A stretch of DNA of 64,000 bases from Thauera humireducens (GTDB taxonomy: Bacteria > Pseudomonadota > Gammaproteobacteria > Burkholderiales > Rhodocyclaceae). Positions 6,341-18,133 of the stretch are shown in pieces (position 1 is the stretch's first letter; every line of letters starts with the position of its first letter). The position numbers and the translations under genes were made by a program. The stretch spans positions 1,178,001 to 1,242,000 of the forward strand of contig NZ_CP014646.1 in the NCBI RefSeq assembly GCF_001051995.2. Reading direction: 5' to 3'. The notes beneath the pieces are model-generated. The model searched no databases. It had not been told where the DNA came from and saw only the letters and a program-made list of their open reading frames with translations.

Positions 6341-8989
6341 ATGAATGCCGCACCAGATAAGGGAGTGAAAGGAATTTCACCGATACACCAAGGGCTTACG
6401 GAAGAGGCAATAAGCGCCCACACACCCATGATGCAGCAATATCTTCGCATCAAGGTGCAGCATCCCGACACCTTGCTGTTCTACCGCATGGGCGACTTCT
6501 ACGAGCTGTTCTTCGAGGATGCCGAGAAGGCGGCCCGGCTGCTCGACATCACACTCACCACCCGCGGCCAGTCCAGCGGCCAGCCGATCAAGATGGCGGG
6601 CGTGCCCTTCCACGCGGTCGAACAGTACCTCGCCCGGCTGGTGAAGCTGGGCGAGGCCGTGGTGATTGCCGAGCAGGTGGGCGAACCCGGCGCCACAAAG
6701 GGGCCGATGGAGCGTGCGGTCAGCCGCATCGTCACGCCCGGCACGCTGACCGATGCCGCGCTGCTCGACGACCGTCGCGACGCCCTGCTGCTGTCGGCCA
6801 ACCTTCATCGCGGCGTGCTCGGTCTGGCCTGGTTGAACCTGGCCAACGGCGACTTCCGCCTGATGCAGTGCCCGGCCGAGACGCTGCAGGCCCAGTTCGA
6901 GCGCCTGCGTCCGGCCGAGGTGCTGATCCCCGACGGCCTGGCGCTGCCGCTGCTCGACACCCTGGCGCCCGCGCTGCGTCGCCTGGCCGACTGGCAGTTC
7001 GATGCCGAGACCGGCACCCGGCTGCTGACCGGCCACTTCGGCACGCGCGACCTGGTCGGCTTCGGCGTCGAAGACCTGCCGGTCGCGCTCGGCGCCGCTG
7101 CCGCGCTCTACGACTACGCGCAGGCCACCCAGCGCCAGACGCTCGCCCACGTCACCGGCCTCGTCGTCGAGCGTGAATCGGAGTACCTGCGGCTCGACGC
7201 CGCCACCCGCCGCAACCTCGAACTCACCGAAACCCTGCGTGGCGAACCCGCACCGACCCTGCTGTCGCTGCTCGACACCTGCATCACCAGCATGGGTTCG
7301 CGCTGGCTGCGACATGCCTTGCACCACCCGCTGCGCGACCGTTCCGCGCCCGCCGCACGTCAGGCCGCGGTGGCGGAACTGGTCGGCGAGCAAGGCGATT
7401 ACGGCATCGATAGCCGCGACGGACGCACCGCGGGCGCGGTGCGCAGCGCCCTGCGCGGCGTGGCCGACGTAGACCGCATCACCGCGCGCATCGCCTTGCG
7501 CAGTGCCCGGCCGCGCGACCTGTCCGCCCTTCGCGACAGCCTCGCCCGCCTGCCGGAACTGGGAGCGGCACTGGCGGACTGCAACACCACGCTGCTGCGC
7601 GAAGTCTGCGCTGCCCTCGAGATCGCGCCCGATCCGCTCGATCTACTGCAGCGCGCCATCGACGCCGAGCCCGCCGCCATGGTGCGCGACGGTGGTGTGA
7701 TCGCGCCGGGCTACGATCCCGAACTGGACGAGCTGCGCGGCATCCAGAGCAACTGCGGCGAATTCCTGCTGGCGCTCGAGGCCCGTGAGCGCGAGCGCAG
7801 CGGCATTCCCAACCTCAAGGTCGAGTTCAATCGCGTGCACGGCTTCTACATCGAGGTCAGCCGCGCCAATGCCGAGAAGGTGCCGGACGACTACCGCCGC
7901 CGCCAGACGCTGAAGAACGCCGAGCGCTACATCACGCCCGAACTCAAGGCCTTCGAGGACAAGGCCCTGTCGGCCAACGAACGCGCCCTGGCGCGCGAGA
8001 AGCTGCTATACGAGACGATCCTCGACGCGCTGGCCGCCCACATTCCGGCACTGCAGCGCATCGCGCGCGCCCTGGCCCTGCTCGACGGCCTCGCCGCCTT
8101 CGCCGAGGCCGCCTTGCGCTACAACTACGTGCGCCCCCGCTTCCGCGACACGCCGGGCATCGACATCGCCGGCGGCCGCCACCCGGTGGTCGAGCGCCAG
8201 GTCGAGAACTTCATCCGCAACGACGCGCGGCTCGCGCCCACCCGCCGCATGCTGATGATCACCGGCCCCAACATGGGCGGCAAATCGACCTTCATGCGGC
8301 AGGTCGCGCTGATCTGCCTGCTGGCCCACGTCGGCAGCTTCGTGCCGGCGGATGCCGCCGAGCTCGGCCCGCTGGATGCCATCTTCACCCGCATCGGCGC
8401 CTCCGACGATCTCGCCTCCGGCCGTTCGACCTTCATGGTCGAGATGACCGAGGCCGCCGCCATCCTGCACGGCGCCAGCGAGCACAGCCTGGTGCTGATG
8501 GACGAGATCGGCCGCGGCACCTCGACCTTCGACGGGCTCGCACTGGCCGCGGCCATCGCACGCCAGCTGCTGGAGAAGAACCGCAGCCTGACGCTCTTCG
8601 CCACTCACTACTTCGAGCTCACCCGGCTCAACGCCGACTATCCGGAATGCGCCAACGTGCACCTGGATGCGGTCGAGCACGGCCACCGTATCGTCTTCCT
8701 GCATGCGCTGGAAGAAGGCCCGGCGAGCCAGAGCTACGGGATCGAGGTCGCCGCGCTGGCCGGCATTCCGGCTCCGGTGATCCGCGACGCCCGCCGCCGG
8801 CTGCGTGCGCTCGAGAACCGCGAGATCCACGCCGGCCCGCAGGCGGACCTGTTCGCCGCCCTGCCCGAGCCCGAAGCCGAGCTCTTGTCGCACCCGGTGC
8901 TGACCGAGCTCGCCGACATCGACCCCGATTCGCTGACCCCGCGCGAGGCGCTCGAGCGCCTGTACGCGCTCAAGCGCCTCGCCTCCTGA
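6341..8989 (+). CDS. mutS: DNA mismatch repair ATPase MutS
   Basis: This 882-residue protein covers all MutS domains. The mismatch-reading Phe-x-Glu motif is GDFYELF near residue 50, followed by connector, core and clamp. The ABC-type ATPase has Walker [10 protein letters not shown] (residues 642-650) and Walker B/signature [12 protein letters not shown]. The protein recognises mispairs and recruits MutL. Homologues begin close to [10 protein letters not shown], so the first 27 or so residues are extra. No good Shine-Dalgarno precedes 6341 and the adjacent integration may have replaced the native leader, so the start is uncertain. A LexA box overlaps the presumed promoter, which would be unusual for mutS. 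Confidence 0.97.
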   Translation: MNAAPDKGVKGISPIHQGLTEEAISAHTPMMQQYLRIKVQHPDTLLFYRMGDFYELFFEDAEKAARLLDITLTTRGQSSGQPIKMAGVPFHAVEQYLARLVKLGEAVVIAEQVGEPGATKGPMERAVSRIVTPGTLTDAALLDDRRDALLLSANLHRGVLGLAWLNLANGDFRLMQCPAETLQAQFERLRPAEVLIPDGLALPLLDTLAPALRRLADWQFDAETGTRLLTGHFGTRDLVGFGVEDLPVALGAAAALYDYAQATQRQTLAHVTGLVVERESEYLRLDAATRRNLELTETLRGEPAPTLLSLLDTCITSMGSRWLRHALHHPLRDRSAPAARQAAVAELVGEQGDYGIDSRDGRTAGAVRSALRGVADVDRITARIALRSARPRDLSALRDSLARLPELGAALADCNTTLLREVCAALEIAPDPLDLLQRAIDAEPAAMVRDGGVIAPGYDPELDELRGIQSNCGEFLLALEARERERSGIPNLKVEFNRVHGFYIEVSRANAEKVPDDYRRRQTLKNAERYITPELKAFEDKALSANERALAREKLLYETILDALAAHIPALQRIARALALLDGLAAFAEAALRYNYVRPRFRDTPGIDIAGGRHPVVERQVENFIRNDARLAPTRRMLMITGPNMGGKSTFMRQVALICLLAHVGSFVPADAAELGPLDAIFTRIGASDDLASGRSTFMVEMTEAAAILHGASEHSLVLMDEIGRGTSTFDGLALAAAIARQLLEKNRSLTLFATHYFELTRLNADYPECANVHLDAVEHGHRIVFLHALEEGPASQSYGIEVAALAGIPAPVIRDARRRLRALENREIHAGPQADLFAALPEPEAELLSHPVLTELADIDPDSLTPREALERLYALKRLAS

Positions 8990-8998
8990 GCACATCCG

Positions 8999-9769
8999 AT
9001 GAGTACACCGATCGACATCTCCGAAGAAGCCGGCGTGCGCTACCTGCACTTCGGCTCGGACTGGATCCAGGGCGCGATGCGCATCCGCAAGCCCAATGCA
9101 CTGGAATTGGCCTACACGCGCGAGATGATGGCAGGCCTGCTGCTGCGCGACGGTCTTGCGGACGACGCCGGCCAGTGGCCGAAGCGCGTCCTCATCATCG
9201 GTCTCGGCGCAGCCTCGCTGGCCAAGTTCGTCCATCATCATTGCCCGCAGGCGCGTATCAAGGTGGTCGAGATCGCGCCGTCGGTCGTTGCCGCCGCACG
9301 CCAGTTCTTCAAGCTCCCCGAAGAGGACGCGCGCTTCAGCATCCACCTCGGCTGCGGTGCGCAGTACGTCATGGAAAAGGACGCGAGCTGGGACTACATC
9401 CTGGTCGACGGCTACGATCGCAATGCCCGTGCGGGCGCCCTCGATACGCTGCCTTTCTATCAGGCGCTGCGTTCGCGCCTGTCAGCCAGCGGGCTGATGG
9501 CGGTGAATCTGTTCGGTCGCTCGCGCGGCTACAAAGCGAGCGTGGAACGCATCCTGACAGCGTTCGACGATCGGGTCCTGGCCTTTCCCTCATGCGACAG
9601 CGGCAACGTGGTCGCCTTCGGGGCTGTCGGCGAGCCGATCGAGCGCCCGCTGGACGAACTGCGCGAACGCGCCCGCTCACTGAAGGCTGCGACCGGACTC
9701 GACCTTGGCCCCACGATCACCCGGCTCGAACAGTCAGGCAGCGTGCCCGGCGGCGTCCTGCACCTCTGA
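8999..9769 (+). CDS. Spermidine synthase-like methyltransferase-fold protein
   Basis: This 256-residue protein has a Rossmann core with RVLIIGLGAASLAKFVHHHCP (glycine-rich loop, near residue 64), the acidic strand end VVEIAPSVV and the later strand YILVDGYDRNA. This is the pattern of spermine/spermidine synthase-like proteins. It is shorter than true polyamine synthases and lacks a clear N-terminal beta domain, so the substrate is unknown. It starts 10 bp after mutS and may be cotranscribed. Confidence 0.75.
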   Translation: MSTPIDISEEAGVRYLHFGSDWIQGAMRIRKPNALELAYTREMMAGLLLRDGLADDAGQWPKRVLIIGLGAASLAKFVHHHCPQARIKVVEIAPSVVAAARQFFKLPEEDARFSIHLGCGAQYVMEKDASWDYILVDGYDRNARAGALDTLPFYQALRSRLSASGLMAVNLFGRSRGYKASVERILTAFDDRVLAFPSCDSGNVVAFGAVGEPIERPLDELRERARSLKAATGLDLGPTITRLEQSGSVPGGVLHL

Positions 9770-9887
9770 GCGCGAACGCTCCGAAAACCCCTTCACGCAA
9801 GCATGGCCAGAACGATCCCTTGCGCGTTATTGTCAACCCACCGCGCAGGCAGCGACGCCTGAACAAGCGGAACAAGGCAGAAAAACC

Positions 9888-10100
9888 ATGAACACATTTC
9901 TGATCACCCTCGGCGTCATCGGGCTCGTCATCGCAGCGATGGCCATCGGCGTCATGTTCGGCCGCAAGCCGATCGCGGGCAGTTGCGGGGGCCTCGGCGC
10001 CGTCGGTGGCGACTGTGAATTCGGCTGCAAGAAGCCCTGCGCCAAACGCGAGGCGCGGATGAAGGCTACCGCCGAAGCTGCGACCGACACACGACAATAA
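9888..10100 (+). CDS. nqrM: Na+-NQR maturation protein NqrM
   Basis: This 70-residue protein has one N-terminal membrane helix (FLITLGVIGLVIAAMAIGVMF) followed by GRKPIAGSCGGL and a cysteine pair GCKKPC. That is the characteristic NqrM (DUF539) layout with conserved Cys residues. NqrM delivers or helps assemble the iron centre of the Na+-pumping NADH:quinone reductase. No nqr genes lie nearby, so the complex must be encoded elsewhere. The ATG at 9888 was chosen because the membrane helix follows it directly. Confidence 0.85.
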   Translation: MNTFLITLGVIGLVIAAMAIGVMFGRKPIAGSCGGLGAVGGDCEFGCKKPCAKREARMKATAEAATDTRQ

Positions 10101-10130
10101 TCACATCACACGCCACTTTGCGGAGACACC

Positions 10131-10538
10131 ATGCTGCAATCCCTGCTCGTCAAGGACTACATGATCGGCGACCAGCTCGCCTTCAGCCCTTCGACCAACC
10201 TGCTGCGCGCGGTCCACAAGCTGCTGGAACACGGCCTGAGCGGGGCGCCCGTTGTCGACGAGAACAGGCGCCTGATCGGCTTCATCTCCGAGAGGGATTG
10301 CCTGAAGGCCGCGCTCGACGCGTCCTACTTCCGCCGCGAGGAAGGCGCGGTGCAGGACTTCATGAGCACGGATGTGGTGTCCGTTTCGGCTGACGCGAGC
10401 CTGATCGACGCAATCCAGATCTTCGTCAGCAAGAACCTCCGCTGCCTGCCGGTCGTCGAGGGCTCGCGCCTGGTCGGGCAGATCTCGCGCCAGGACATCC
10501 TGCGGGGGCTCGAGAAGCTGCGCGCCGAGCGCAGCTGA
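10131..10538 (+). CDS. Tandem CBS-domain protein
   Basis: This 135-residue protein consists of two CBS motifs and little else. The first covers about residues 8-62 (VKDYMIGDQLAFSPSTNLLRA and SGAPVVDENRRLIGFISERDCL). The second covers 74-130 (VQDFMSTDVVSVSADASL and RCLPVVEGSRLVGQISRQDIL). Stand-alone CBS pairs bind adenine nucleotides and sense energy state. The partner is unknown. It converges with dnaQ, with 3 bp between the stops. Confidence 0.9.
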   Translation: MLQSLLVKDYMIGDQLAFSPSTNLLRAVHKLLEHGLSGAPVVDENRRLIGFISERDCLKAALDASYFRREEGAVQDFMSTDVVSVSADASLIDAIQIFVSKNLRCLPVVEGSRLVGQISRQDILRGLEKLRAERS

Positions 10539-10541
10539 TCC

Positions 10542-11261
10542 TCACGCCGTCGCCGGTACCTCCGGCGCCAGCCACAGACACAAGCCCTTATTCGCCTTGG
10601 CGATGTCGTCGAGCACGCTCTGGTGAGCCTGCAATTCGGCATCGCTGATTCGCAACACCTTGATCGGCTTGCGCTCGCGCGGCGCCCCGTCGCCGTCGAC
10701 GTCATGCGCGGGCAGGTCTTCGTCCAGCGCCATGATCAGGCTTTCCTGGCCCCGCGTCATCGCCAGGTAGACATCGGCCAGCAGTTCCGCGTCGAGCAGC
10801 GCGCCGTGCAGTTCGCGGTGGCCGTTGTCGATCTCGTAGCGATCGCACAGCGCATCGAGCGAAGCCTTCTTGCCCGGATTCTGCTCCTTGGCCATCTTCA
10901 GCGTGTCGATCACGCCGGCACAGAGGCGACCGAGCTTGTCGCGCCCCAGCAGGTCCAGTTCGTTGTCGAGGAAGCCGACGTCGAAGCTCGCGTTGTGGAT
11001 GACCAGTTCCGCGTCGCGGACGAAATCCTCGAACTGCGTCACGACGTCCGCGAACTTCGGCTTGTCGGCGAGGAACTCCTCGGTGATGCCATGCACCGCG
11101 ACGGCCTCGGCGTCGATGCCGCGCCCCGGGTTCAGATAAACATGGAAGTGGCGGCCGGTCAGGCTGCGGTTGAGCAGTTCCACACAGCCGATTTCGATCA
11201 CGCGGTCGCCATTGCGCCAGTCCAGGCCGGTGGTTTCCGTATCGAGCACGATTTGTCGCAT
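10542..11261 (-). CDS. dnaQ: DNA polymerase III epsilon subunit (proofreading exonuclease)
   Basis: This 239-residue protein has an N-terminal DEDDh exonuclease: LDTETTG (Asp7, Glu9), HGITEEFL, IHNASFDVGFLDNEL and HGALLDAELLADVY. It has a C-terminal tail of the replicative epsilon type that binds the alpha subunit. The ATG at 11261 places the exo I motif immediately after the start as in homologues. It follows rnhA on the same strand with a 52-bp gap, the classic rnhA-dnaQ arrangement. Confidence 0.96.
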   Translation of the reverse strand: MRQIVLDTETTGLDWRNGDRVIEIGCVELLNRSLTGRHFHVYLNPGRGIDAEAVAVHGITEEFLADKPKFADVVTQFEDFVRDAELVIHNASFDVGFLDNELDLLGRDKLGRLCAGVIDTLKMAKEQNPGKKASLDALCDRYEIDNGHRELHGALLDAELLADVYLAMTRGQESLIMALDEDLPAHDVDGDGAPRERKPIKVLRISDAELQAHQSVLDDIAKANKGLCLWLAPEVPATA

Positions 11262-11313
11262 TGCCGCTCCTCTGAATGAATTCGATGAAGGTGAGATGGG
11301 CCGCGGACGCGGC

Positions 11314-11772
11314 TCAGGCCTCGACCGCCTTGCCGCTCTTGCGCACGGCATCCACGCCGCGCCGGGCGAGCGCATCGGCCCGTTCGTTCTCGACATGCCC
11401 CGAGTGGCCGCGCACCCACAGCCACTTCACCTGATGACGTGTCTGCGCCTCGTCCAGCGCCCGCCACAGGTCGGCGTTCTTGACCGGCTCCTTCGACGCC
11501 GTCTTCCAGCCGCGCGCCTTCCAGCCGTGGATCCACTCCGAGATCCCCTTCTGCACGTACTGGCTGTCGGTATGCACCCGCGCCATCACCGGGCGCTTCA
11601 GCGTGTTCAGCGCACGGATGACCGCGAGCAGTTCCATACGATTGTTGGTCGTGGCCGGTTCGCCACCCCAGATTTCCTTCTCGTGCGTGCCGGCGCGCAG
11701 GATCGCGCCCCAGCCGCCGGGGCCGGGATTTCCGCTGCAGGCCCCATCGGTATAGATATCCACTTCTTCCAT
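11314..11772 (-). CDS. rnhA: Ribonuclease HI
   Basis: This 152-residue enzyme cleaves the RNA strand of RNA-DNA hybrids. The catalytic carboxylates are visible at Asp9 ([12 protein letters not shown]), Glu47 (NNRMELLAV), Asp69 (VHTDSQYV) and Asp133 (NERADALA). The length is normal for type 1 RNase HI. Its start abuts the stop of the upstream methyltransferase gene, so the two are probably translated from one message with dnaQ following. Confidence 0.97.
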   Translation of the reverse strand: MEEVDIYTDGACSGNPGPGGWGAILRAGTHEKEIWGGEPATTNNRMELLAVIRALNTLKRPVMARVHTDSQYVQKGISEWIHGWKARGWKTASKEPVKNADLWRALDEAQTRHQVKWLWVRGHSGHVENERADALARRGVDAVRKSGKAVEA

Positions 11773-12501
11773 CTAGTGCGTTTTCCGTGTTTCACCGTTG
11801 CGCTGGGCAACGGTCGATAGTCGTTTGGCCGAAGCCTTGCGTTCGCGCCACTGCGGCATGATCAGTCGCATGCCCTGCACGCGCTTGACCCCGTGCATCA
11901 CGTAGGCCGCCCCGAGCACCGGCCACCAGCGCGGGCCAGCGCGGTCCATGAAGCTCCAGCGTTGCAGCCACGCATCGGTGCCCACCGCCGGCAAATGGCA
12001 GCCGGACTCGAGCCCCACCACTTCCAGCCCGAGCAGCTTCATCCAGTCCTTGATGCGCATCGACGAGCGGTAGTGCCCGCGCCAGGGAAAAGCGCCCTCA
12101 GCCCGCGCAAGCGCCTTTCGTACCCCCCACAAGCTCAGGGGATTGAGTCCGCTCAACACCACGCTGCCTTCCGGCACCAGGACCCGCTCCACCTCGCGCA
12201 GCACCCCGTGAGGATCGGACGAAAACTCGAGCACGTGCGGCAACAGCACCAGATCGATGCTCGCCGTCGCAAACGGCAGCTCGAAGGCCTGCGCACGCAC
12301 CGCCGCCCCGCCGTCGCGCGAACAATTGAAGCGGAAAGGCATGCGGTTCGCCTGCAGCAGGTCGATGTCCGGCAGGCCGATCTGCACAGCGTTGTAGCCG
12401 AAGATGTCTGCCACCGTGCGATCGATCGCACGGCGCTCCCAATCCAGCAGATAGTGCCCGAGCGGGGTCTCCAGCCAGTCGGAGAGGTCCGGCATTGACA
12501 T
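11773..12501 (-). CDS. Class I SAM-dependent methyltransferase
   Basis: This 242-residue protein belongs to the small methyltransferase family found between gloB and rnhA in many beta- and gammaproteobacteria. The core shows LPFATASIDLVLLPHVLEFSSDPHGVLREV, the post-I/motif III region of UbiE/BioC-type enzymes, then VLVPEGSVVLSGLNPLS. The first glycine motif is weak, as in this family. The substrate is unknown. It is divergent from gloB with 27 bp between the start codons. Confidence 0.8.
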   Translation of the reverse strand: MSMPDLSDWLETPLGHYLLDWERRAIDRTVADIFGYNAVQIGLPDIDLLQANRMPFRFNCSRDGGAAVRAQAFELPFATASIDLVLLPHVLEFSSDPHGVLREVERVLVPEGSVVLSGLNPLSLWGVRKALARAEGAFPWRGHYRSSMRIKDWMKLLGLEVVGLESGCHLPAVGTDAWLQRWSFMDRAGPRWWPVLGAAYVMHGVKRVQGMRLIMPQWRERKASAKRLSTVAQRNGETRKTH

Positions 12502-12528
12502 CGGCGATCAGCCCCTCACAATTCGCGG

Positions 12529-13302
12529 ATGCACATTATCCCTCTTCCTGCCTTCCGCGATAACTACATCTGGCTCTTGCGCGCGGGCGACCGGGCGCTG
12601 GTCGTCGATCCGGGCGATGCCGGTCCGGTACTCGACTACCTCGCGGCCGAAGGGCTGCGGCTTGCTGCGATCCTCGTCACCCACCACCACGCGGATCACG
12701 TCGACGGACTCGCCCGCCTGCGCCAGGCCTGTCCCGCACCGGTGTACGGCCCCTTCAACGAGGCGATCGAAGGGGTCGACCATCCGGTGGGCGACGGCGA
12801 TACGGTGGACATCGCTGCGCTCGGCCTGAATTTCGAGGTGCTCGAAGTCCCGGGCCACACCGCGGGCCACGTCGCCTATTTCGGCCGCAGCAGCTCGCAG
12901 CCGATCCTGTTCTGCGGCGACACCCTGTTCTCGGCCGGCTGCGGACGCCTGTTCGAAGGCACGCCCGCCCAGCTCGCCCGCTCGCTGTCCCGCCTCGCCG
13001 CGCTGCCGGACGACACGGCCGTGTATTGCACCCACGAGTACACGCTGTCGAACCTGGCCTTCGCACGTGTCGCCGAACCGCACAACCCTGAACGCGACGC
13101 CTACGCCGAACAGTGCGCGGCCTTGCACGACGCGGGCCGTCCGACACTGCCGAGCAGCATCGGACGGGAAAAGGCCATCAATCCCTTCCTGCGCTGCGAC
13201 CAGCCCGGCATCATCGAAGCCGTCGCCAGCCATACCGGCCAGCGACCCATTGACGCGGTGTCGTGTCTGGCCGCACTGCGCGAGTGGAAGAACGTGTTCT
13301 GA
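12529..13302 (+). CDS. gloB: Hydroxyacylglutathione hydrolase (glyoxalase II)
   Basis: This 257-residue metallo-beta-lactamase-fold enzyme hydrolyses S-lactoylglutathione to lactate and glutathione in methylglyoxal detoxification. The binuclear metal motif THHHADH is at residues 51-57. Further ligands are in VPGHTAGHVAYF and FCGDTLFSAGCGRLFEG. The C-terminal glutathione-binding domain ends with EKAINPFLRCD and REWKNVF, as is usual for GloB. Confidence 0.96.
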   Translation: MHIIPLPAFRDNYIWLLRAGDRALVVDPGDAGPVLDYLAAEGLRLAAILVTHHHADHVDGLARLRQACPAPVYGPFNEAIEGVDHPVGDGDTVDIAALGLNFEVLEVPGHTAGHVAYFGRSSSQPILFCGDTLFSAGCGRLFEGTPAQLARSLSRLAALPDDTAVYCTHEYTLSNLAFARVAEPHNPERDAYAEQCAALHDAGRPTLPSSIGREKAINPFLRCDQPGIIEAVASHTGQRPIDAVSCLAALREWKNVF

Positions 13303-13314
13303 CGCGTCCCGCGT

Positions 13315-13689
13315 TCAGCGCTTGAACGCGCGGGCGATGGTCTCGACCACCCGCGCGCCATTGAAGGGTTTCAGGATGATGTCGTCCGCGCCCCGGGCAA
13401 GCATGGTCTGGATGCTGTCGCGGTCGGCCTGCGAGGTCACCATCATCACACGCACCTTGGGCCAGCGCTGACGCACCTCGCCCAGCACGTCCAGACCGTT
13501 GCGGCCCGGCATGTTCACATCGAGACAGACCAGATCGGGCACGTGCCGCTCGATCATCTCGAGCGCGGAGTCACCGCACTTGGCCTCGCCCACCACGACA
13601 TGACCCGCCTGACGCAGGATCGCGCGCAGCGAAATCCGGATGAGCTCGTTGTCATCGACTACAACGATGGTTCGGTCCCTACGCGACAT
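13315..13689 (-). CDS. Single-domain CheY-like response regulator
   Basis: This 124-residue protein is only a receiver domain. It has the acidic pair VVDDN near residue 12, phosphoacceptor Asp in LVCLDVNMPGRNG, conserved Ser in MMVTSQ and Lys in IILKPF. There is no output domain, so it acts through protein-protein contacts. No histidine kinase is adjacent. It is convergent with gloB and divergent from the transglycosylase gene. Confidence 0.93.
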   Translation of the reverse strand: MSRRDRTIVVVDDNELIRISLRAILRQAGHVVVGEAKCGDSALEMIERHVPDLVCLDVNMPGRNGLDVLGEVRQRWPKVRVMMVTSQADRDSIQTMLARGADDIILKPFNGARVVETIARAFKR

Positions 13690-13942
13690 GCCTGCTCACC
13701 GGAGAGATACAGTTGATCTGGAAGCCTGCAATTATCACCGGAATGCCGGCGGAACGCGCGGACCCCAGCCCGCTCGAATGCCCAACATGTGCAATTGCAC
13801 ACGCCCTCGAAGACCGTCGTGCTCCGGCGTGCGCTCGCCGGAAATGCAGCGCACCGCACGCCAGGCGCAAATTGACGTGCCGTCCGCCTCGTCGCTAGAC
13901 TTGCGCGCTTTACGCCCCGGGGCCGCAGATGGCTCCCCGATC

Positions 13943-15454
13943 ATGACCCGACACCTCGTAGCCCTCCTCGCCGGTGTCCTGTGCATCTGGTTTGCGGGCA
14001 AGCCTACGGCCGTGCAGGCGCAGGATGCCATCGCGCCCTCGGATCAGCCCGTCGAAGTCGAGGAAGTCGTCGTACCCGAACGGGTGCTCACGCTCGACCT
14101 GACGCGCGACGCCAACGACATCTGGGACCGCATCCGCCGCGGCTTCGGCATGCCCGACCTCGACAGCGAGCGCGTGGCCGAGCAGCAGGCCTTCTACCTC
14201 AACCGCCCCGCCTTCCTGAAGCAGGTCCTGGCCCGCGGCGGGCGCTACCTGTACTACTTCGTCGACGAGCTCGAGCGCCGCGGCATGCCGACCGAACTGG
14301 CGCTGCTGCCGATGGTGGAAAGCAGCTTCAACCCCATGGCCTATTCGCGCTCGCACGCGTCCGGCCTGTGGCAGTTCATTCCATCCACCGGCAAGTATTT
14401 CAACCTCACGCAGGATTCCTGGGTCGACGAGCGGCGTGACGTGATCGCCTCCACCAATGCCGCGCTCGACTACCTGCAGAAGATCTACGAGATGCATGGC
14501 GACTGGCATCTCGCGCTGGCCTCATACAACTGGGGCGAAGGCGCCGTGCAGCGCGCGCTAAAACGCAACGCCGACGACGGCCTGCCGCTGGAATACAGCC
14601 ACCTGCGCATGCCCGAGGAGACCCGCAACTACGTGCCCAAGCTGCAGGCCATCAAGAACATCATCGGCGAGCCCGAACTCTTCCATCTCGAACTGCCCTA
14701 CGTCGCCAACGAGATGCACTTCGTCGCCGTCGAGGCACCCGTCGGCGTCGATCTCGCCACCGCGGCCGAATTGTCGGACATGCCGCTGGAGGAGTTCCTG
14801 GCGCTGAACCCGGGCTTCAACCGGCCGGCCACCACGATGCCCGGTCAGACCTTCATCGTGCCGACCGACCGCGCGCGCAAGCTGCGCGAGGGTCTCGACG
14901 AACTGCAGCGCAGCGGTCGCGGGTGGACGATGTACACCGTCGAGCGCGGCGAAACCCTGGACAAGATTGCCGCACGACATGGCCTGTCGTCCGCCCAGTT
15001 GCGCCAGATCAACGGCTTGGGAAGCGCTACCGTGTCGCCCGGCCACACCCTGCTGGTGCCAGCGGGCGTCGACCCGGAGGGCGCACTGGCCGTCAGCAGC
15101 CTGCTGCCCTTCGCCGCGGCGGCCGTGCGTCAGCAGGGGCTCAGGATCGGCACCACGAACAGCGGAGGCGGCACGGGCCTGAAAGCGCCTGTGGGGCAAG
15201 GTTTGAAGAGCGCCCCATCGGCGAGTCCGGCGGCCTCGCCCCCCCCGAAGAAGGCCGATGCCAAGGCGCCGCACAAACCTGTGGCGAAGAAGGCGCCAGG
15301 CAAGACCACAGCCAAGGCGCCCGCGAAAAAACCGGGCTCGGCCACCTCGGGCACGGCCAAACCTGCCGCGAAAGCCGTACAGAAAGCACCCGCCCAGAAG
15401 CCCCCCGTCAAGAAGGCGACGACCACGCCCCAGGGGGCCGCACCGAAGCGCTGA
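13943..15454 (+). CDS. mltD: Membrane-bound lytic murein transglycosylase, MltD type, with LysM repeat
   Basis: From the ATG at 13943 the product has 503 residues: a signal peptide (MTRHLVALLAGVLCIWFAG), an SLT domain and LysM-type repeats. The SLT domain contains the catalytic Glu in LLPMVESSFNPMAYS and the SGLWQFIPSTGKYF motif. A degenerate LysM-like segment is followed by a clear one (YTVERGETLDKIAARHGLS). The last 80 or so residues are a low-complexity Lys/Ala/Pro tail with repeated PAKKA-like units, as in many Rhodocyclales envelope proteins. It cleaves peptidoglycan to 1,6-anhydro-muropeptides. Longer upstream in-frame starts would remove the signal peptide from the N-terminus. Confidence 0.92.
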   Translation: MTRHLVALLAGVLCIWFAGKPTAVQAQDAIAPSDQPVEVEEVVVPERVLTLDLTRDANDIWDRIRRGFGMPDLDSERVAEQQAFYLNRPAFLKQVLARGGRYLYYFVDELERRGMPTELALLPMVESSFNPMAYSRSHASGLWQFIPSTGKYFNLTQDSWVDERRDVIASTNAALDYLQKIYEMHGDWHLALASYNWGEGAVQRALKRNADDGLPLEYSHLRMPEETRNYVPKLQAIKNIIGEPELFHLELPYVANEMHFVAVEAPVGVDLATAAELSDMPLEEFLALNPGFNRPATTMPGQTFIVPTDRARKLREGLDELQRSGRGWTMYTVERGETLDKIAARHGLSSAQLRQINGLGSATVSPGHTLLVPAGVDPEGALAVSSLLPFAAAAVRQQGLRIGTTNSGGGTGLKAPVGQGLKSAPSASPAASPPPKKADAKAPHKPVAKKAPGKTTAKAPAKKPGSATSGTAKPAAKAVQKAPAQKPPVKKATTTPQGAAPKR

Positions 15455-15472
15455 TCCAGGTGCCCGGCCGGA

Positions 15473-17575
<2,103 letters not shown>

Positions 17576-17612
17576 TGCTGCGCGCGTTGGGAAGGGATGT
17601 TGGCCGACAGGG

Positions 17613-17636
17613 TCAAAAAAAAGGCCGCTTGCGCGG
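17613..17636 (-). terminator. Rho-independent terminator after slyD
   Basis: On the minus strand GGCCGC, loop GCAA and GCGGCC are followed by eight T residues. It lies 12 bp after the slyD stop and serves the bcp-slyD transcription unit. Confidence 0.85.
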
Positions 17637-17647
17637 CCCGCGGGCGA

Positions 17648-18133
17648 TCAGTGGTGATGTCCGCCTGCACCATGGACGTGACCATGGGCGATTTCCTCGG
17701 CGGTCGCGGCACGCACTTCAGCGACCGTGACGTCGAACACCAGCGCGACGCCGGCGAGCGGATGGTTGCCATCGACCACGACCTTGCCGTCGGCGATGTC
17801 GGTGACGCGGTAGATCAGTTCTTCCTCGCCGTCGTCCGACACGCGCTCGAAGCTCATGCCGACTTCGATGTTCTCCGGGAACAGCTTGGCATCCTCGACC
17901 AGGATCAGTTCCTCGTCGTAGTCGCCGAAGGCATCCTCGGGCTGCAGCTTGACCTGGAAGGTGTCGCCGACCTTCTTACCGTGCAGGGTTTCTTCCAGCA
18001 CCGGGAAGATGCCGTCGTATCCGCCGTGCAGATACACCAGCGGGTGCTGGCCATCGTCGATGACGGCGCCGTCCGTGTCGCGGACGGTGTAGTTGAGCGT
18101 CACGACGCTATTCTTTGCAATCTCAGTCTGCAT
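17648..18133 (-). CDS. slyD: FKBP-type peptidyl-prolyl isomerase SlyD
   Basis: This 161-residue protein has the SlyD order: split FKBP domain (VVTLNYTVRDTDGAVIDDG, then PLVYLHGGYDGIFPVLEETLHGK), an inserted IF chaperone domain (EDAFGDYDEELI), and a His-rich tail (HGHVHGAGGHHH) that binds nickel in SlyD proteins. It catalyses proline isomerisation, acts as a chaperone and supplies nickel for hydrogenase maturation in relatives. Its start lies inside the end of bcp (11-bp overlap), so the two are cotranslated. Confidence 0.95.
   Translation of the reverse strand: MQTEIAKNSVVTLNYTVRDTDGAVIDDGQHPLVYLHGGYDGIFPVLEETLHGKKVGDTFQVKLQPEDAFGDYDEELILVEDAKLFPENIEVGMSFERVSDDGEEELIYRVTDIADGKVVVDGNHPLAGVALVFDVTVAEVRAATAEEIAHGHVHGAGGHHH

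Noticed and set aside
8006..9346. Long minus-strand frame opposite mutS and its downstream gene
   Set aside because: Composition is that of an antisense shadow, with no domain or start signal, and it crosses two well-supported genes.
13640..13942. N-terminal extension of the transglycosylase to 604 residues
   Set aside because: The extension would cover the divergent response-regulator start and bury the signal peptide; the ATG at 13943 fits a secreted protein.
15240..15454. Lys/Ala/Pro-rich tail of the transglycosylase as a separate histone-like gene
   Set aside because: It is in frame with and continuous to the LysM part, with no internal start signal.
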